Part shown: positions 8,451 through 16,757 of the stretch, piece after piece | Layout of the letters: the number at the start of each line of letters is the position of its first letter | Position numbering within the stretch: the stretch's first letter is position 1 | From: Candidatus Melainabacteria bacterium | Lineage (GTDB): Bacteria > Cyanobacteriota > Vampirovibrionia > Obscuribacterales > Obscuribacteraceae | NCBI GenBank assembly: GCA_003963305.1 | Contig: RXJR01000022.1 | Span: forward strand, 181,361-245,360 | Reading direction: 5' to 3' | DNA length: 64,000 nucleotides | The notes under the pieces: model-generated | Databases searched by the model: none | What the model was told of the DNA's origin: nothing | The model's input: the letters and a program-made list of their open reading frames with translations, nothing else | Position numbers and translations under genes: made by a program

Positions 8451-10652
8451 ATGTCCTTCGACAGATCTCAACAACCTACGCAGGAAACTTATTCCGAACG
8501 ATCGGTTGCGGCTCATCATGCCAGTCGACGAATGTCCGATGAAGCTCATGTTCAACATCTGGATTTTCGTCCATCGTACGATCGTGGACTGTCAAGCAAC
8601 AACACTCCAATCCAACATGCTGTCTATCGTCCAATGGAGGATGCCACCGATCTATTGAGAGCGGCGCGGCACGGTCGCCAGGATCAGGAGAGAGCGCGTT
8701 ATGCCGAGTTTCATGGTGGCAATCCTTACGAGAGGGCGCGCCATGCTGAGTTTCATGGCGGCAATCCTTACGAGAGAGCACGTCATGCTGAGGTTCCTGG
8801 TAGCAGATCTCACGACAGAGCACGCCAATACGAAGGTCCTGGTCGTTACGATCGACGAGACCATGGTCGTGAGAGGGATTCACTGTTTGATGAGATTGGT
8901 CATGCAGCAAAGATTGTGCAGAATGCCTTTGAGTCAATCGGAGAGAAACTCTGGGCACGTACTAAATTCAAACATGTAGTACAAAACGGCAATCTGGGAT
9001 GCGCGGCAGCTGTATCAGAATGCCTGAATCGCTCAGGTTTCGAATACGCGAACAGCGCAGGCGTGGGCGGTCTTGTCGATCAACTGATGAAACGAGGCTG
9101 GACTAAACATCCAATCAGCGAAGCACGTCCAGGCGATGTCATTTATGGTCATAGAGGCAGCGGATGGCGAAACGGTGGTGGCAATGCGCATATCGGCATT
9201 ATGGGAGAAAACGGCACTGCATTCGGCAATAGTTCAAGCTCCGGACAGTGGAAGCATGCACCTCTAGAGGGAATTATCGGCTCTCGCAGATTTGGACAGA
9301 ACCGTTATTGCCTGCGACCACCCGGTGGAAACGAAGGAGTTCATGATCCCCGCGAGCTGATCGATGCGCGCCCGCCGAGAGGTCCCCGTCCACCACTGGA
9401 TGCACGTCCACCTCTGGATGCACGTCCACCTCTGGATGCACGTCGACCTCTCGATGAGCGTCTACAGGACCGAGAACGACCGTCACCGATCGATGGTAGG
9501 CGTCCCCCGATGAACCGGCCGGAGAACGACTGTATAAACGCTGTCATGGATGGACGCACATCTGCAACCGAAAAACTGGCAGCCGTTCAACAACTCTCAC
9601 ATCAGGGAGTTTCTCAATTCCGTTTTCAGGGTGCAGACGGTCAGAGCTATTCGATGAGAACTGAGACCCAGTCGGTCGGCAACCGTGAGATGGTTCATCT
9701 ATTCATAACCCTTCCTGACGGAAAAGAGCGCGTCGTACTGCGCGGTATCGCAACGGGCGACGGCAACTTCGAGCGTGAAAAATCATCTAATGGACGCAGC
9801 GTCGACTTCTATGGCAAAGGAGCTGGTGCTGTTTACGGCAGTGAAAGCAGAAGCGAAAGAGCTGATCTCTATCAATTCGATGGTGGTAGACGCGATCCAA
9901 GAAGGCTCAGCAACGGCGACCAAAGCACTGGTAATGGTGCGCTCGACCTTTACCAATTCGACGGCGACCAACGCAATAATTCAGCGACTTTGGAAACGCG
10001 ACGTACACCACCATCAGACGGTCGTCCGCAGCAATCGATGTATGAGAGATACAGGCGAGAAGAAGAACGTCGAGAGCGAGATCAGCGGAACCCATTCGGC
10101 GACAGCGTACCGGATAATGGCAATCAGGCATCGATTAACAAGATTATGGACGATGCGCAACGTGCAGCTAACAACAGTGCAAACCAACTGATCCGCACGC
10201 CTCAGGGAGTTTACATGCGGGCAAGAATGGACATAGATGCGGACGGTTCACCCAGAGCACGGCAAATCGATCCAACCGGACAGACTCAAACCAGTATGAG
10301 ATACACGGACGGCTCATCAGTGAACGCCGAGGAAGTACCGTATATGGTGCTGCCAGGGGGACAGTTTTCGCAATTCGGCATCAAATTGGGGGACATGTGC
10401 CTTGTGCGTAACAAGGAGAACGGCAAGGTGACAGTGGCAGTATTCGCTGACGTGGGTCCGCGCCATAAGCGCGGTGAAGGTTCGATGAAACTAGCCGAAG
10501 AGCTCGGCATCAATCCTTCTCCCACTCGAGGAGGAATTTCGAAACCCAACATAGAATATTTGGTCCTGCCTGGCAGCGGCTATCCGGCCCAAAATCAGCA
10601 ACAACTGCTAGCAAGAATCAACGCCCAAAAGCAACGTTTGGGCTTACGATAA
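8451..10652 (+). CDS. CHAP/NlpC-like peptidase plus GH75 chitosanase-like fusion
   Basis: 733 residues. Residues 81-136 are four 14-residue repeats (RARHAEFHGGNPYE type). Residues ~165-290 resemble a CHAP/NlpC-P60 cysteine peptidase: GNLGCAAAVSECL places a candidate nucleophile at Cys184, PGDVIYGH follows, and GNAHIGIMG gives the candidate His247. Next is a Pro/Arg linker with repeated DARPPL. The C-terminal ~150 residues match the GH75 fungal-type chitosanase pattern: MDIDADG, QTSMRYTDG, VPYMVLPGG, VAVFADVG, GEGSMKLAEELGINP. Asp667 and Glu676 sit where GH75 has its acidic catalytic pair. No Sec signal peptide is visible despite the extracellular type of substrate. The likely role is cleavage of peptidoglycan and/or chitosan-like polymer. 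The response regulator gene converges with a 2-base gap. Confidence 0.75.
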   Translation: MSFDRSQQPTQETYSERSVAAHHASRRMSDEAHVQHLDFRPSYDRGLSSNNTPIQHAVYRPMEDATDLLRAARHGRQDQERARYAEFHGGNPYERARHAEFHGGNPYERARHAEVPGSRSHDRARQYEGPGRYDRRDHGRERDSLFDEIGHAAKIVQNAFESIGEKLWARTKFKHVVQNGNLGCAAAVSECLNRSGFEYANSAGVGGLVDQLMKRGWTKHPISEARPGDVIYGHRGSGWRNGGGNAHIGIMGENGTAFGNSSSSGQWKHAPLEGIIGSRRFGQNRYCLRPPGGNEGVHDPRELIDARPPRGPRPPLDARPPLDARPPLDARRPLDERLQDRERPSPIDGRRPPMNRPENDCINAVMDGRTSATEKLAAVQQLSHQGVSQFRFQGADGQSYSMRTETQSVGNREMVHLFITLPDGKERVVLRGIATGDGNFEREKSSNGRSVDFYGKGAGAVYGSESRSERADLYQFDGGRRDPRRLSNGDQSTGNGALDLYQFDGDQRNNSATLETRRTPPSDGRPQQSMYERYRREEERRERDQRNPFGDSVPDNGNQASINKIMDDAQRAANNSANQLIRTPQGVYMRARMDIDADGSPRARQIDPTGQTQTSMRYTDGSSVNAEEVPYMVLPGGQFSQFGIKLGDMCLVRNKENGKVTVAVFADVGPRHKRGEGSMKLAEELGINPSPTRGGISKPNIEYLVLPGSGYPAQNQQQLLARINAQKQRLGLR
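8691..8858 (+). repeat. Four 42-bp in-frame tandem repeats
   Basis: Codons 81-136 of the CHAP/GH75-like gene consist of four 14-codon units starting R-A-R-(Y/H/Q). The first two are nearly identical at the protein level (AEFHGGNPYE) and the last two diverged. This is a low-complexity charged spacer before the peptidase-like domain. Confidence 0.8.
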
Positions 10653-10654
10653 CG

Positions 10655-11335
10655 CTATTGGGGCGCTTCCGTCATTTTGTAGCCAAGACCCTTCAAAGTC
10701 TTGATCAAAGATGGCTGACCTTCAATATCAATCTTGTTTCGCAGACGCAAAATCCTCTGGCGAACAGCAATATCTGTAGCATCTGACTCGGTCGTAAATA
10801 CACGATCCAGCAATTGCTGAGAACTGAAAGTTCGTTCAGGATTCTTCATGAACAGCTCAAGCAAGATGAGCTCGCTCGGAGACAACTCAATCGGTACACC
10901 GTTGCGCGACACAACCGATGTGGCCACATTCAATTCCAGATAGCCGACTTTAATCTTCTTCTCTTCAAGCTCTGTCGGTCTACGCAGGAGCGCTCTCACC
11001 CGTGCCAGAAGTTCCTTGTAGTGAAACGGCTTGGTCAGATAATCGTCAGCGCCTGTCTCGAATGCTTCGAGTTTGTTGTCGGTGTCGGTCTTTCCGGTTA
11101 AAAAGAGAATAGGAATTTGCCCACCGTGGTCACGATAGCCCTTGCAGACCTCGACGCCCGTTATATCCGGCAAAGTCCAATCGACCACAGCCAGGTCATA
11201 ATGAAAAAACTTAAGCCGATAGAGAGCGTCTTCGCCTTCCAGAGTGTGGTCAACCACATGCCCTTCGGCACTGAGAGCCTCTTGCACCACGGTTGCTAGC
11301 TTTGGATCGTCCTCGACAAGCAGTATCTTAGCCAC
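10655..11335 (-). CDS. OmpR/PhoB-type response regulator
   Basis: 226 residues. The receiver domain (1-~120) has the acidic pair EDD at 8-10, the phospho-acceptor Asp in VVDWTLPD, the Thr switch in FLTGKT and Lys in LTKPF. The C-terminal winged-helix (~130-226) includes ELSPSELILLELF and RQRILRLRNKI...GLGYKM, typical of DNA-binding OmpR/PhoB regulators. No histidine kinase is adjacent. It converges on the CHAP/GH75-like gene and is divergent from the Gly/Met-rich secreted protein, so it is an orphan regulator; the HK at 14425 could in principle serve it. Target genes unknown. Confidence 0.93.
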   Translation of the reverse strand: MAKILLVEDDPKLATVVQEALSAEGHVVDHTLEGEDALYRLKFFHYDLAVVDWTLPDITGVEVCKGYRDHGGQIPILFLTGKTDTDNKLEAFETGADDYLTKPFHYKELLARVRALLRRPTELEEKKIKVGYLELNVATSVVSRNGVPIELSPSELILLELFMKNPERTFSSQQLLDRVFTTESDATDIAVRQRILRLRNKIDIEGQPSLIKTLKGLGYKMTEAPQ

Positions 11336-11547
11336 TGAATCACCTTTTCGACACTGCCTGATTTTAGCACTAGCTAAAATCAGTGGACATTGTCAGTATC
11401 GAACTTGTCAGCATGGGAATATAAGACGAGACGGCAATCCTGGAAGGGTCAAACTTGCTTCTCACACTCTCTCGAATTATTTATCCGCGAGCGCAGACAC
11501 GCAGACCACCATTGCAGAGATGGCAGCCGCCTCCGGGCCCAAAAGCT

Positions 11548-12477
11548 ATGACGGTGTACCGGCATGTAAACCTGTTGGTCATTTTCGCTCTTACTGCATC
11601 GCCTTCATCTGCCCAGCATCAACAACAGCACAAAACAAACAACTCCAGCCACAATGGCAAAGCTGCTCAGCACTATGCACCAGCCCTGAGCCAATCGCAA
11701 ATGGCTGACATGCTTGATCAGGTGTCCACAGGTAGAGCGCCAACACTGCCAACCCACTCGAATCCGTCCAATAAGGCAGCTACATCCCGTGGCATGACAG
11801 GATCGGGTTCATCATCAGGCGCGATCGTCAGACCGCCAGCAGGTGGACTGATAAATCGCAATTTCAACTCGGGCAATGTTCACCCCATGGGTATGGGGAT
11901 GGCTCGCGGCATGTCGTCAGGCATGGGAATTGCTCGTCCACCCGCTCTGGGAGGAAGCAATCGCGGCATGATGCCAATGGGCACCATGGGCGGTGGAGGG
12001 ATGGCTCATAGCGCAATGACAGGCGGTGGCGCTGCCCAATTCATGCAACAGTTTAAACAGAAATTTGGCGCTCTGATGCCCGGCGCTATGGGCGCCGGCG
12101 AGCAGGAAAGCGGAATGGGCGGAATGCCCGGTGCCATGGGTGGCGGAATGCCCGGTGCTATGGGTGGCGGAATGCCCGGTGCCATGGGCGGCGGAATGCC
12201 CGGTGCCATGGGCGGCGGCGGCGGAATGCAAGCACAACTGATGCAACGCCTGTTTCAAGGACAAGCACCGGGTGGAACCGGAGCGGGGATGTCCGGTTTC
12301 CCGGGGCGTGCACCAGCGCGGATGCAAGCCACATCGCGCAATGACGATGTCATAAAACGGCCACCTGGCGTCGCAGGCATCGCCGGCGGTGCATCAACTG
12401 CACCACCGGGTCACTCGACTTCATCGAGTTCGGCAAGCGATCTGGAGCGCCAGATGGAACAACAGTACGGGAAATAA
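11548..12477 (+). CDS. Gly/Met-rich repetitive secreted protein
   Basis: I choose ATG 11548 over the in-frame ATG at 11455 because it starts directly with a signal peptide (MTVYRHVNLLVIFALTASPSSA); the 31-residue extension upstream is Arg/Pro-rich and unlike a protein N-terminus. The product is about 309 residues. After the signal come Gln/His and Ser/Asn-rich stretches, then a long Gly/Met/Ala/Pro low-complexity region with four perfect 8-residue repeats (GMPGAMGG), and a polar C-terminus (DLERQMEQQYGK). No catalytic motif is seen. Probably exported; a structural or matrix role is inference from composition. Confidence 0.65.
   Translation: MTVYRHVNLLVIFALTASPSSAQHQQQHKTNNSSHNGKAAQHYAPALSQSQMADMLDQVSTGRAPTLPTHSNPSNKAATSRGMTGSGSSSGAIVRPPAGGLINRNFNSGNVHPMGMGMARGMSSGMGIARPPALGGSNRGMMPMGTMGGGGMAHSAMTGGGAAQFMQQFKQKFGALMPGAMGAGEQESGMGGMPGAMGGGMPGAMGGGMPGAMGGGMPGAMGGGGGMQAQLMQRLFQGQAPGGTGAGMSGFPGRAPARMQATSRNDDVIKRPPGVAGIAGGASTAPPGHSTSSSSASDLERQMEQQYGK
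12121..12216 (+). repeat. Four 24-bp tandem repeats in the Gly/Met-rich gene
   Basis: Four head-to-tail copies of a unit beginning GGAATGCCCGGTGCCATGGG, differing only at one C/T and one T/C position, encode G-M-P-G-A-M-G-G each. Near identity at DNA level suggests recent expansion and possible copy-number variation. Confidence 0.9.
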
Positions 12478-13443
12478 TCAAACCCGCCCGGCACTTAGCA
12501 GATCAAGTCTCATGAAATAATCGGCTCTCTCATATTCTGTGCTATGCGCCAGTGCTGGCACCTCTACAAAGCCGCACTTCTTATACAATCCAATGGCTGG
12601 GCTTAAGTTCGAGTTCGTCTCGAGTGTGATGGCTTTTGCACCACGTTTCTTTGCTTCTTCAATGCATGCTTGAATTAAATCGTAGCCTATTCCTCGACCC
12701 TGATAAGCCTCGTCGACACTCATTTTCGCCAACTCAAATTCGCCATTGCCGAGATTTAAAATCGCCAGCGTGCCGACGACTTTTCCGTCGATCTTGGCGA
12801 ACAGAACGGCGCCACCTGGGGCGATGATCTCCGTTTCTGGATTCTCAAGAATACGCAAATCAGCGGCTTCCAATTTAAAGAACTTTTCAATCCAGGCACG
12901 ATTCAATCGCAAGAAGTCTTCGCGATATGCCGGACTGTAATTTACTATTTCTGCACCTCTTAAACGAACATCTTTCACGTCACTAATCCTCTCTTTCACT
13001 GATTTAAATGCAAACTTTCTTTCAATCGCTTCTATTTCCTTCAAAAAATTTCCGCCGGCATCCGAGATCAAATCATCAGCGGCCGCTTCAATACGATCCC
13101 AAAGTGGCTCCAGTTCGGCAGCTAGCTTTTTTCCTCTAGCGCTCAAAGAAACAAGCCGTTTACGTCCATCCTTCTTATCCTGGGCTGAGACTACCAACCC
13201 CTTCTTTTCCAGTTCGTTGACTGTTAAGTTGACCGCTGGGTGCGTGACACCGAGTTTAGTGGCTATTTCACCAATCGAGTTTCTTCCATCGGTATGCAAC
13301 AGATGAAAAACCGGAAACCATTTCGGTTCGAAATCGAAATCGTACATTTTATAGATATCGTGCACGTCCTGAAAGAATTTCTCGGACAAGCGCTTAAGGC
13401 GGCTGCTCATAGCCAGGCTGCCAAGATTGACAATGTAATCCAC
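12478..13443 (-). CDS. MarR-type regulator fused to GNAT acetyltransferase
   Basis: 321 residues. The N-terminal ~150 form a MarR winged helix (SIGEIATKLGVTHPAVNLTVNELEKKGLV as recognition helix region, then DGRKRLVSLSARGK as the wing). The C-terminal ~160 form a GNAT acetyltransferase with the acetyl-CoA loop in YQGRGIGYDLIQA and the ITLETNSNLSPAIGLYKKCGF motif. Such MarR-GNAT fusions are a known family. The start ATG 13443 lies just downstream of two overlapping palindromes (13455-13479), consistent with autoregulation. Acetyl acceptor unknown; small-molecule or protein substrates are both possible. The gene converges on the Gly/Met-rich secreted protein gene, with the two stop codons directly adjacent. 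Confidence 0.92.
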   Translation of the reverse strand: MDYIVNLGSLAMSSRLKRLSEKFFQDVHDIYKMYDFDFEPKWFPVFHLLHTDGRNSIGEIATKLGVTHPAVNLTVNELEKKGLVVSAQDKKDGRKRLVSLSARGKKLAAELEPLWDRIEAAADDLISDAGGNFLKEIEAIERKFAFKSVKERISDVKDVRLRGAEIVNYSPAYREDFLRLNRAWIEKFFKLEAADLRILENPETEIIAPGGAVLFAKIDGKVVGTLAILNLGNGEFELAKMSVDEAYQGRGIGYDLIQACIEEAKKRGAKAITLETNSNLSPAIGLYKKCGFVEVPALAHSTEYERADYFMRLDLLSAGRV

Positions 13444-13454
13444 TTAATTAACTC

Positions 13455-13479
13455 CGTAAGCTTTTACGTAAGTACTTAC
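13455..13479. promoter_or_regulatory. Putative operator for the MarR-GNAT gene
   Basis: Two overlapping inverted repeats lie 12-36 bases upstream of the start: CGTAA-GCTT-TTACG (13455-13468) and the perfect 12-bp palindrome GTAAGTACTTAC (13468-13479). Position and symmetry fit a MarR dimer site; the regulator assignment is inference. Confidence 0.6.
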
Positions 13480-13541
13480 ATAGTTTACTCGAAGTGCAGC
13501 CCCTGTCAAGCTCTGCAAAACTTCTCGTTACGATACGGCCA

Positions 13542-13571
13542 TGAATTTCTTCCGATATCGGAAAAATTCAA
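13542..13571. repeat. CCGATATCGG palindrome, copy 1
   Basis: Intergenic palindrome with core TTCCGATATCGGAA (13550-13563) and A/T-rich arms ending in TGAATT/AATTCA. It lies between the MarR-GNAT promoter and the response regulator stop. Same element as at 55114, 55210 and 57666. Confidence 0.8.
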
Positions 13572-13628
13572 GTCATTTTTATAGACTTTGAAAGGGTGAG
13601 GCTGAGACAGCGTCCAGGATCGCCGATC

Positions 13629-14294
13629 CTAGATCTTAAACACATAGCCCGATCCATAAATGGTCTCAAGCGTATTGCCCTCGGGATCAATCTTCTGGCG
13701 CAATCTCTTCACTGTAGTCCTTACAACATCCAGGTTACTTTCACTCTCTGTCGCCCAGACGTGCTCGAAGATGAATTCAGGTGGCAGAAGTACATTGGGA
13801 TGCCTTACAAACAATTCCAGCAATTGGAACTCTTTACGCGAGAGATCGATTATCTGTCCGTCAATTTCAACTTGATGCTGAGCAAGATCGACTATTATCC
13901 TGCCCACCTTCAGCTGATCCGCCTGAAAAAAAGATTTGCGGCGCAAAAGCGCCTGCACTCGCAATTGCACTTCACGCAGATCGGCGGGTTTGGTCAAATA
14001 GTCGTCAGCCCCGGTCTCAAATAATTGAGTTTTGTCCTTGATCTCATGCCTTCCCGTCAAAACCAAAACGAGCAGCTTGCTACCTCTATCGCGCAACTGC
14101 CTCAGAACTTGCTGACCGGAGCCATCGGGCAAGTTCAGATCGAGAATGAGGAGGTCGTAGTCGAAAGAACGCAAAAGCTCGTTCGCTGAACCGGCATCAT
14201 GGGCAGTATCAACTTCATGAAAGTATGATTTGAGAAACTTTGCCAGTATGTCGCAGAATTCGGAATCGTCTTCTGTAATAAGTATCTTCGCCAT
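13629..14294 (-). CDS. OmpR/PhoB-type response regulator
   Basis: 221 residues. The receiver has EDD at residues 8-10, the phosphorylatable Asp in LLILDLNLPDG, Thr in LVLTGRH and Lys in LTKPAD. The winged helix is typical (IDLSRKEFQLLELFVRHPN, VRTTVKRLRQKIDPEG, TIYGSGYVFKI). It is transcribed divergently from the histidine kinase at 14425, with 130 bases between starts, which makes them a likely two-component pair even though they are not in one operon. Related in length and layout to the regulator at 10655. Confidence 0.93.
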   Translation of the reverse strand: MAKILITEDDSEFCDILAKFLKSYFHEVDTAHDAGSANELLRSFDYDLLILDLNLPDGSGQQVLRQLRDRGSKLLVLVLTGRHEIKDKTQLFETGADDYLTKPADLREVQLRVQALLRRKSFFQADQLKVGRIIVDLAQHQVEIDGQIIDLSRKEFQLLELFVRHPNVLLPPEFIFEHVWATESESNLDVVRTTVKRLRQKIDPEGNTLETIYGSGYVFKI

Positions 14295-14424
14295 TTATTT
14301 CGTGACAAGATGTGGGATCGGATCAATTCTAAACCTGTACCTCTAGAATTGCATGCCCATCACTTGACGACACTTAAATTGAGAGACGCTTCTCAACAGC
14401 CTCTGTGATGCGCATAATAACGCT

Positions 14425-15906
14425 ATGTCAACACGAGAGAAAAATTTGAGCCGCTGGTTCCACTCCCTGACCACCAGGGGAGTATTCGTCATCTTCTTGT
14501 TGACAGCCGTGCAAACGATTTCTCTTTCCTCCTACGAATTCCTGCTGGACCGAGCTGAAAGACTCGCTCAGATTGAAGCGAATGACAAGAGCTTTGCCAG
14601 TCAACTGAATTGGTTATCAACGCTCAGCGCCGTCTTCGCTCTGCTCACGATAGACGCCGGTTGTGGTGCACAATCCAAGTATGGTCAAGAAGCACTGCCT
14701 AAATGCGAGACACAGATGCTGTTTGCAGTGGATGTGCTCGCTCCTTTGTTGACAAACACTCAAACAGCAAAATTGCGAGCCCAGGTTAACTCATTGATCG
14801 AGGAGTGCAAACGAACCCTTGCCCTTATGCAGGCGAACAGTGCCACTTCATTCAAGCAAATTTCCAGCCAGTCTCATATCGGAGCCCAGTGCGAGCAGCT
14901 GGCGCAATTGCGCCTTGATCTGATTCTCCAAAATCGAGCCCGTTACCCACTCACACGAGACTTCTTGCCGAAGACAAGAACAGAACTGAAGCAAATAATT
15001 CACGGTCTGTTTGTGCTCAATGTTGGCTCTGGGACAATTCTCACTCTGCTCTTAATGAGGGGCATTTGCACGCGATTGGCTCGTCTTGAAGCGAACATGG
15101 ATCGCTTCGAGAAGGGAGAAACGTTAGTAGAAAGCAAAACCGGTTCTGATGAAATTGGCAGGCTGGAGAGAAACTTCTACCAGATGGCACATCGCATTGA
15201 AGAATCTACAAAAGAGAAGCAGGAGCTACTCTCGATGGTCAGTCACGACTTACGTACACCACTGGCATCGGTGCAGGGTATCCTCACCATGCTTGCCCTC
15301 GAGAGGCTCGAACCGCTCGGTCCGGAATCCAAACAACTGGTTGAACGCGCAGAGCGCAATCTTGGCCGCACAATTACTCTAATCAACGATCTTCTTCAAA
15401 TCGAGCGCTTGTCCTCGGGCGCCTTTTCCCTCGACACCGCATCGGTTGCCATCGGACAACTGCAAGAGAAGTGTTTCGAATCTGTGCAAGACCTCGCCGA
15501 ACAGCGCAACATCAAGATTGCTCTGGGCAAAACCGATGCAGTCGTGAGGGCGGACAAAGAACGAATAACTCAGGTTCTAATGAACCTCCTGTCCAACGCA
15601 ATCAAGTTTTCTCCTGACGGACAGACGATCGACTTACAAACAGTGGTGCAAGACGATTCGGTCGAAGTGCGGGTCATCGACAGAGGCAGGGGAATTCCCG
15701 ATGAGAAGAAGGAACTCGTATTCGAGCGATTCAAGCAAGTCTCAGAAGAGGATAGCGCACAAAACAAAGGCAGTGGGCTCGGTCTTGCTATAGCCAAAGC
15801 TTTAATTCTCAAACATGGCGGCAAAATAGGCGTTACAGACACGCCCGGCGGCGGCAGCACCTTTTGGTTCAGCCTGCCTGGATATTGTCGTGCGGACACC
15901 GATTAG
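14425..15906 (+). CDS. Membrane sensor histidine kinase with HAMP domain
   Basis: 493 residues. There is a TM near residues 18-38, then an extracytoplasmic helical sensor of about 160 residues with three cysteines (DAGCGAQ, PKCETQ, EECKRT), and a second TM near 199-215. HAMP follows (LARLEANMDRFEKGE...DEIGRLERNFYQMAHRI). HisKA is LSMVSHDLRTPLASV with phospho-acceptor His274; HATPase_c has NLLSNAIKFSP, DRGRGIP and GSGLGLAIAK. All catalytic boxes are intact. It probably phosphorylates the divergent regulator at 13629-14294. The ligand is unknown. Confidence 0.93.
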   Translation: MSTREKNLSRWFHSLTTRGVFVIFLLTAVQTISLSSYEFLLDRAERLAQIEANDKSFASQLNWLSTLSAVFALLTIDAGCGAQSKYGQEALPKCETQMLFAVDVLAPLLTNTQTAKLRAQVNSLIEECKRTLALMQANSATSFKQISSQSHIGAQCEQLAQLRLDLILQNRARYPLTRDFLPKTRTELKQIIHGLFVLNVGSGTILTLLLMRGICTRLARLEANMDRFEKGETLVESKTGSDEIGRLERNFYQMAHRIEESTKEKQELLSMVSHDLRTPLASVQGILTMLALERLEPLGPESKQLVERAERNLGRTITLINDLLQIERLSSGAFSLDTASVAIGQLQEKCFESVQDLAEQRNIKIALGKTDAVVRADKERITQVLMNLLSNAIKFSPDGQTIDLQTVVQDDSVEVRVIDRGRGIPDEKKELVFERFKQVSEEDSAQNKGSGLGLAIAKALILKHGGKIGVTDTPGGGSTFWFSLPGYCRADTD

Positions 15907-16108
15907 CCACAGGCTTCCGGCATCATGAAGAAATTCCAAATCCCTACATACCTCAAAGTGTTACTCAAAAAGGTGTCTTGAGTCAGACACTGCAATGAAT
16001 AGCAAAAATGGGACGAAGTGTTGAAAGTGCGTAAGCATCTTCAGCAAAGAGTCGATTCGTCCGAAACTTACCAACAATTCTCAGCTGCGTGAAGCAGAAT
16101 CAACATCC

Positions 16109-16744
16109 ATGTCTGCCAGAGAGAAACATATCCAACGCTTAGAAAAGGGCAGCACGGCGGAATTTGCACCGGTGCTGCTGGTACTTTTCGTTATCGTTTT
16201 ATTTCCCCTGATCAACTTCTTTGGGACTGCCATCGGTTATGCCAATGCATGTGCGATGTCTATCAGGTGGGCCTCAATTGCAGCCGGCGCTACAGGCATG
16301 GAAAGCGGTACGGCTCTTGTTGAACGCGATTCCTCCAGAAGTATGCAAACCGGGCTCGCTTCGCTCGTCAAACTGAACCTGACGAGCATCAGGGTCTACG
16401 GCATAAGAACGCATATTATGAACGGATCGGTAGAGTATATAGGTCCCAAGAAGAGAGCCAATCCGCCACTCAATACGACCGACTATGTATACGAATACAT
16501 GACTAAAGCCGAATTTGAGCAGCAGCCTTTTGTGTCGATGAGCAGTGTGCCCGGTCTTGTGAAAATACCTGGTCTAAGCGCTCCATTCAAATACACCCTG
16601 AGTCAGATGCGAGCAGTCGAACATCTGGAAGGTCTAATTCACGACCCCGTACTGGCTTCGAATTCAAGCGTATCAGTGGACCTTATTTCGGACGACTCCG
16701 ACAGTTTCGACTCAGGCGAATGGAAAACCGGCTGGCCCCCATAG
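16109..16744 (+). CDS. TadE/TadG-like pilus-assembly protein
   Basis: 211 residues. A short basic N-terminus with STAEFAPVLLVLFVIVLFPLINFFGTAIGYA gives a single N-terminal TM of the TadE/pseudopilin-like type with a Glu just before the hydrophobic core. The remainder is a polar extracytoplasmic domain. The next gene (TadG-like) follows after 13 bases. A similarly built gene is at 35752, where the N-terminus reads SEFGPALGVLLIAIFFPLIDLLSV. No Tad ATPase, secretin or prepilin peptidase is in the window. Assignment is from N-terminal pattern and neighbour. Confidence 0.65.
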   Translation: MSAREKHIQRLEKGSTAEFAPVLLVLFVIVLFPLINFFGTAIGYANACAMSIRWASIAAGATGMESGTALVERDSSRSMQTGLASLVKLNLTSIRVYGIRTHIMNGSVEYIGPKKRANPPLNTTDYVYEYMTKAEFEQQPFVSMSSVPGLVKIPGLSAPFKYTLSQMRAVEHLEGLIHDPVLASNSSVSVDLISDDSDSFDSGEWKTGWPP

Positions 16745-16757
16745 AGGAATAGTATCG

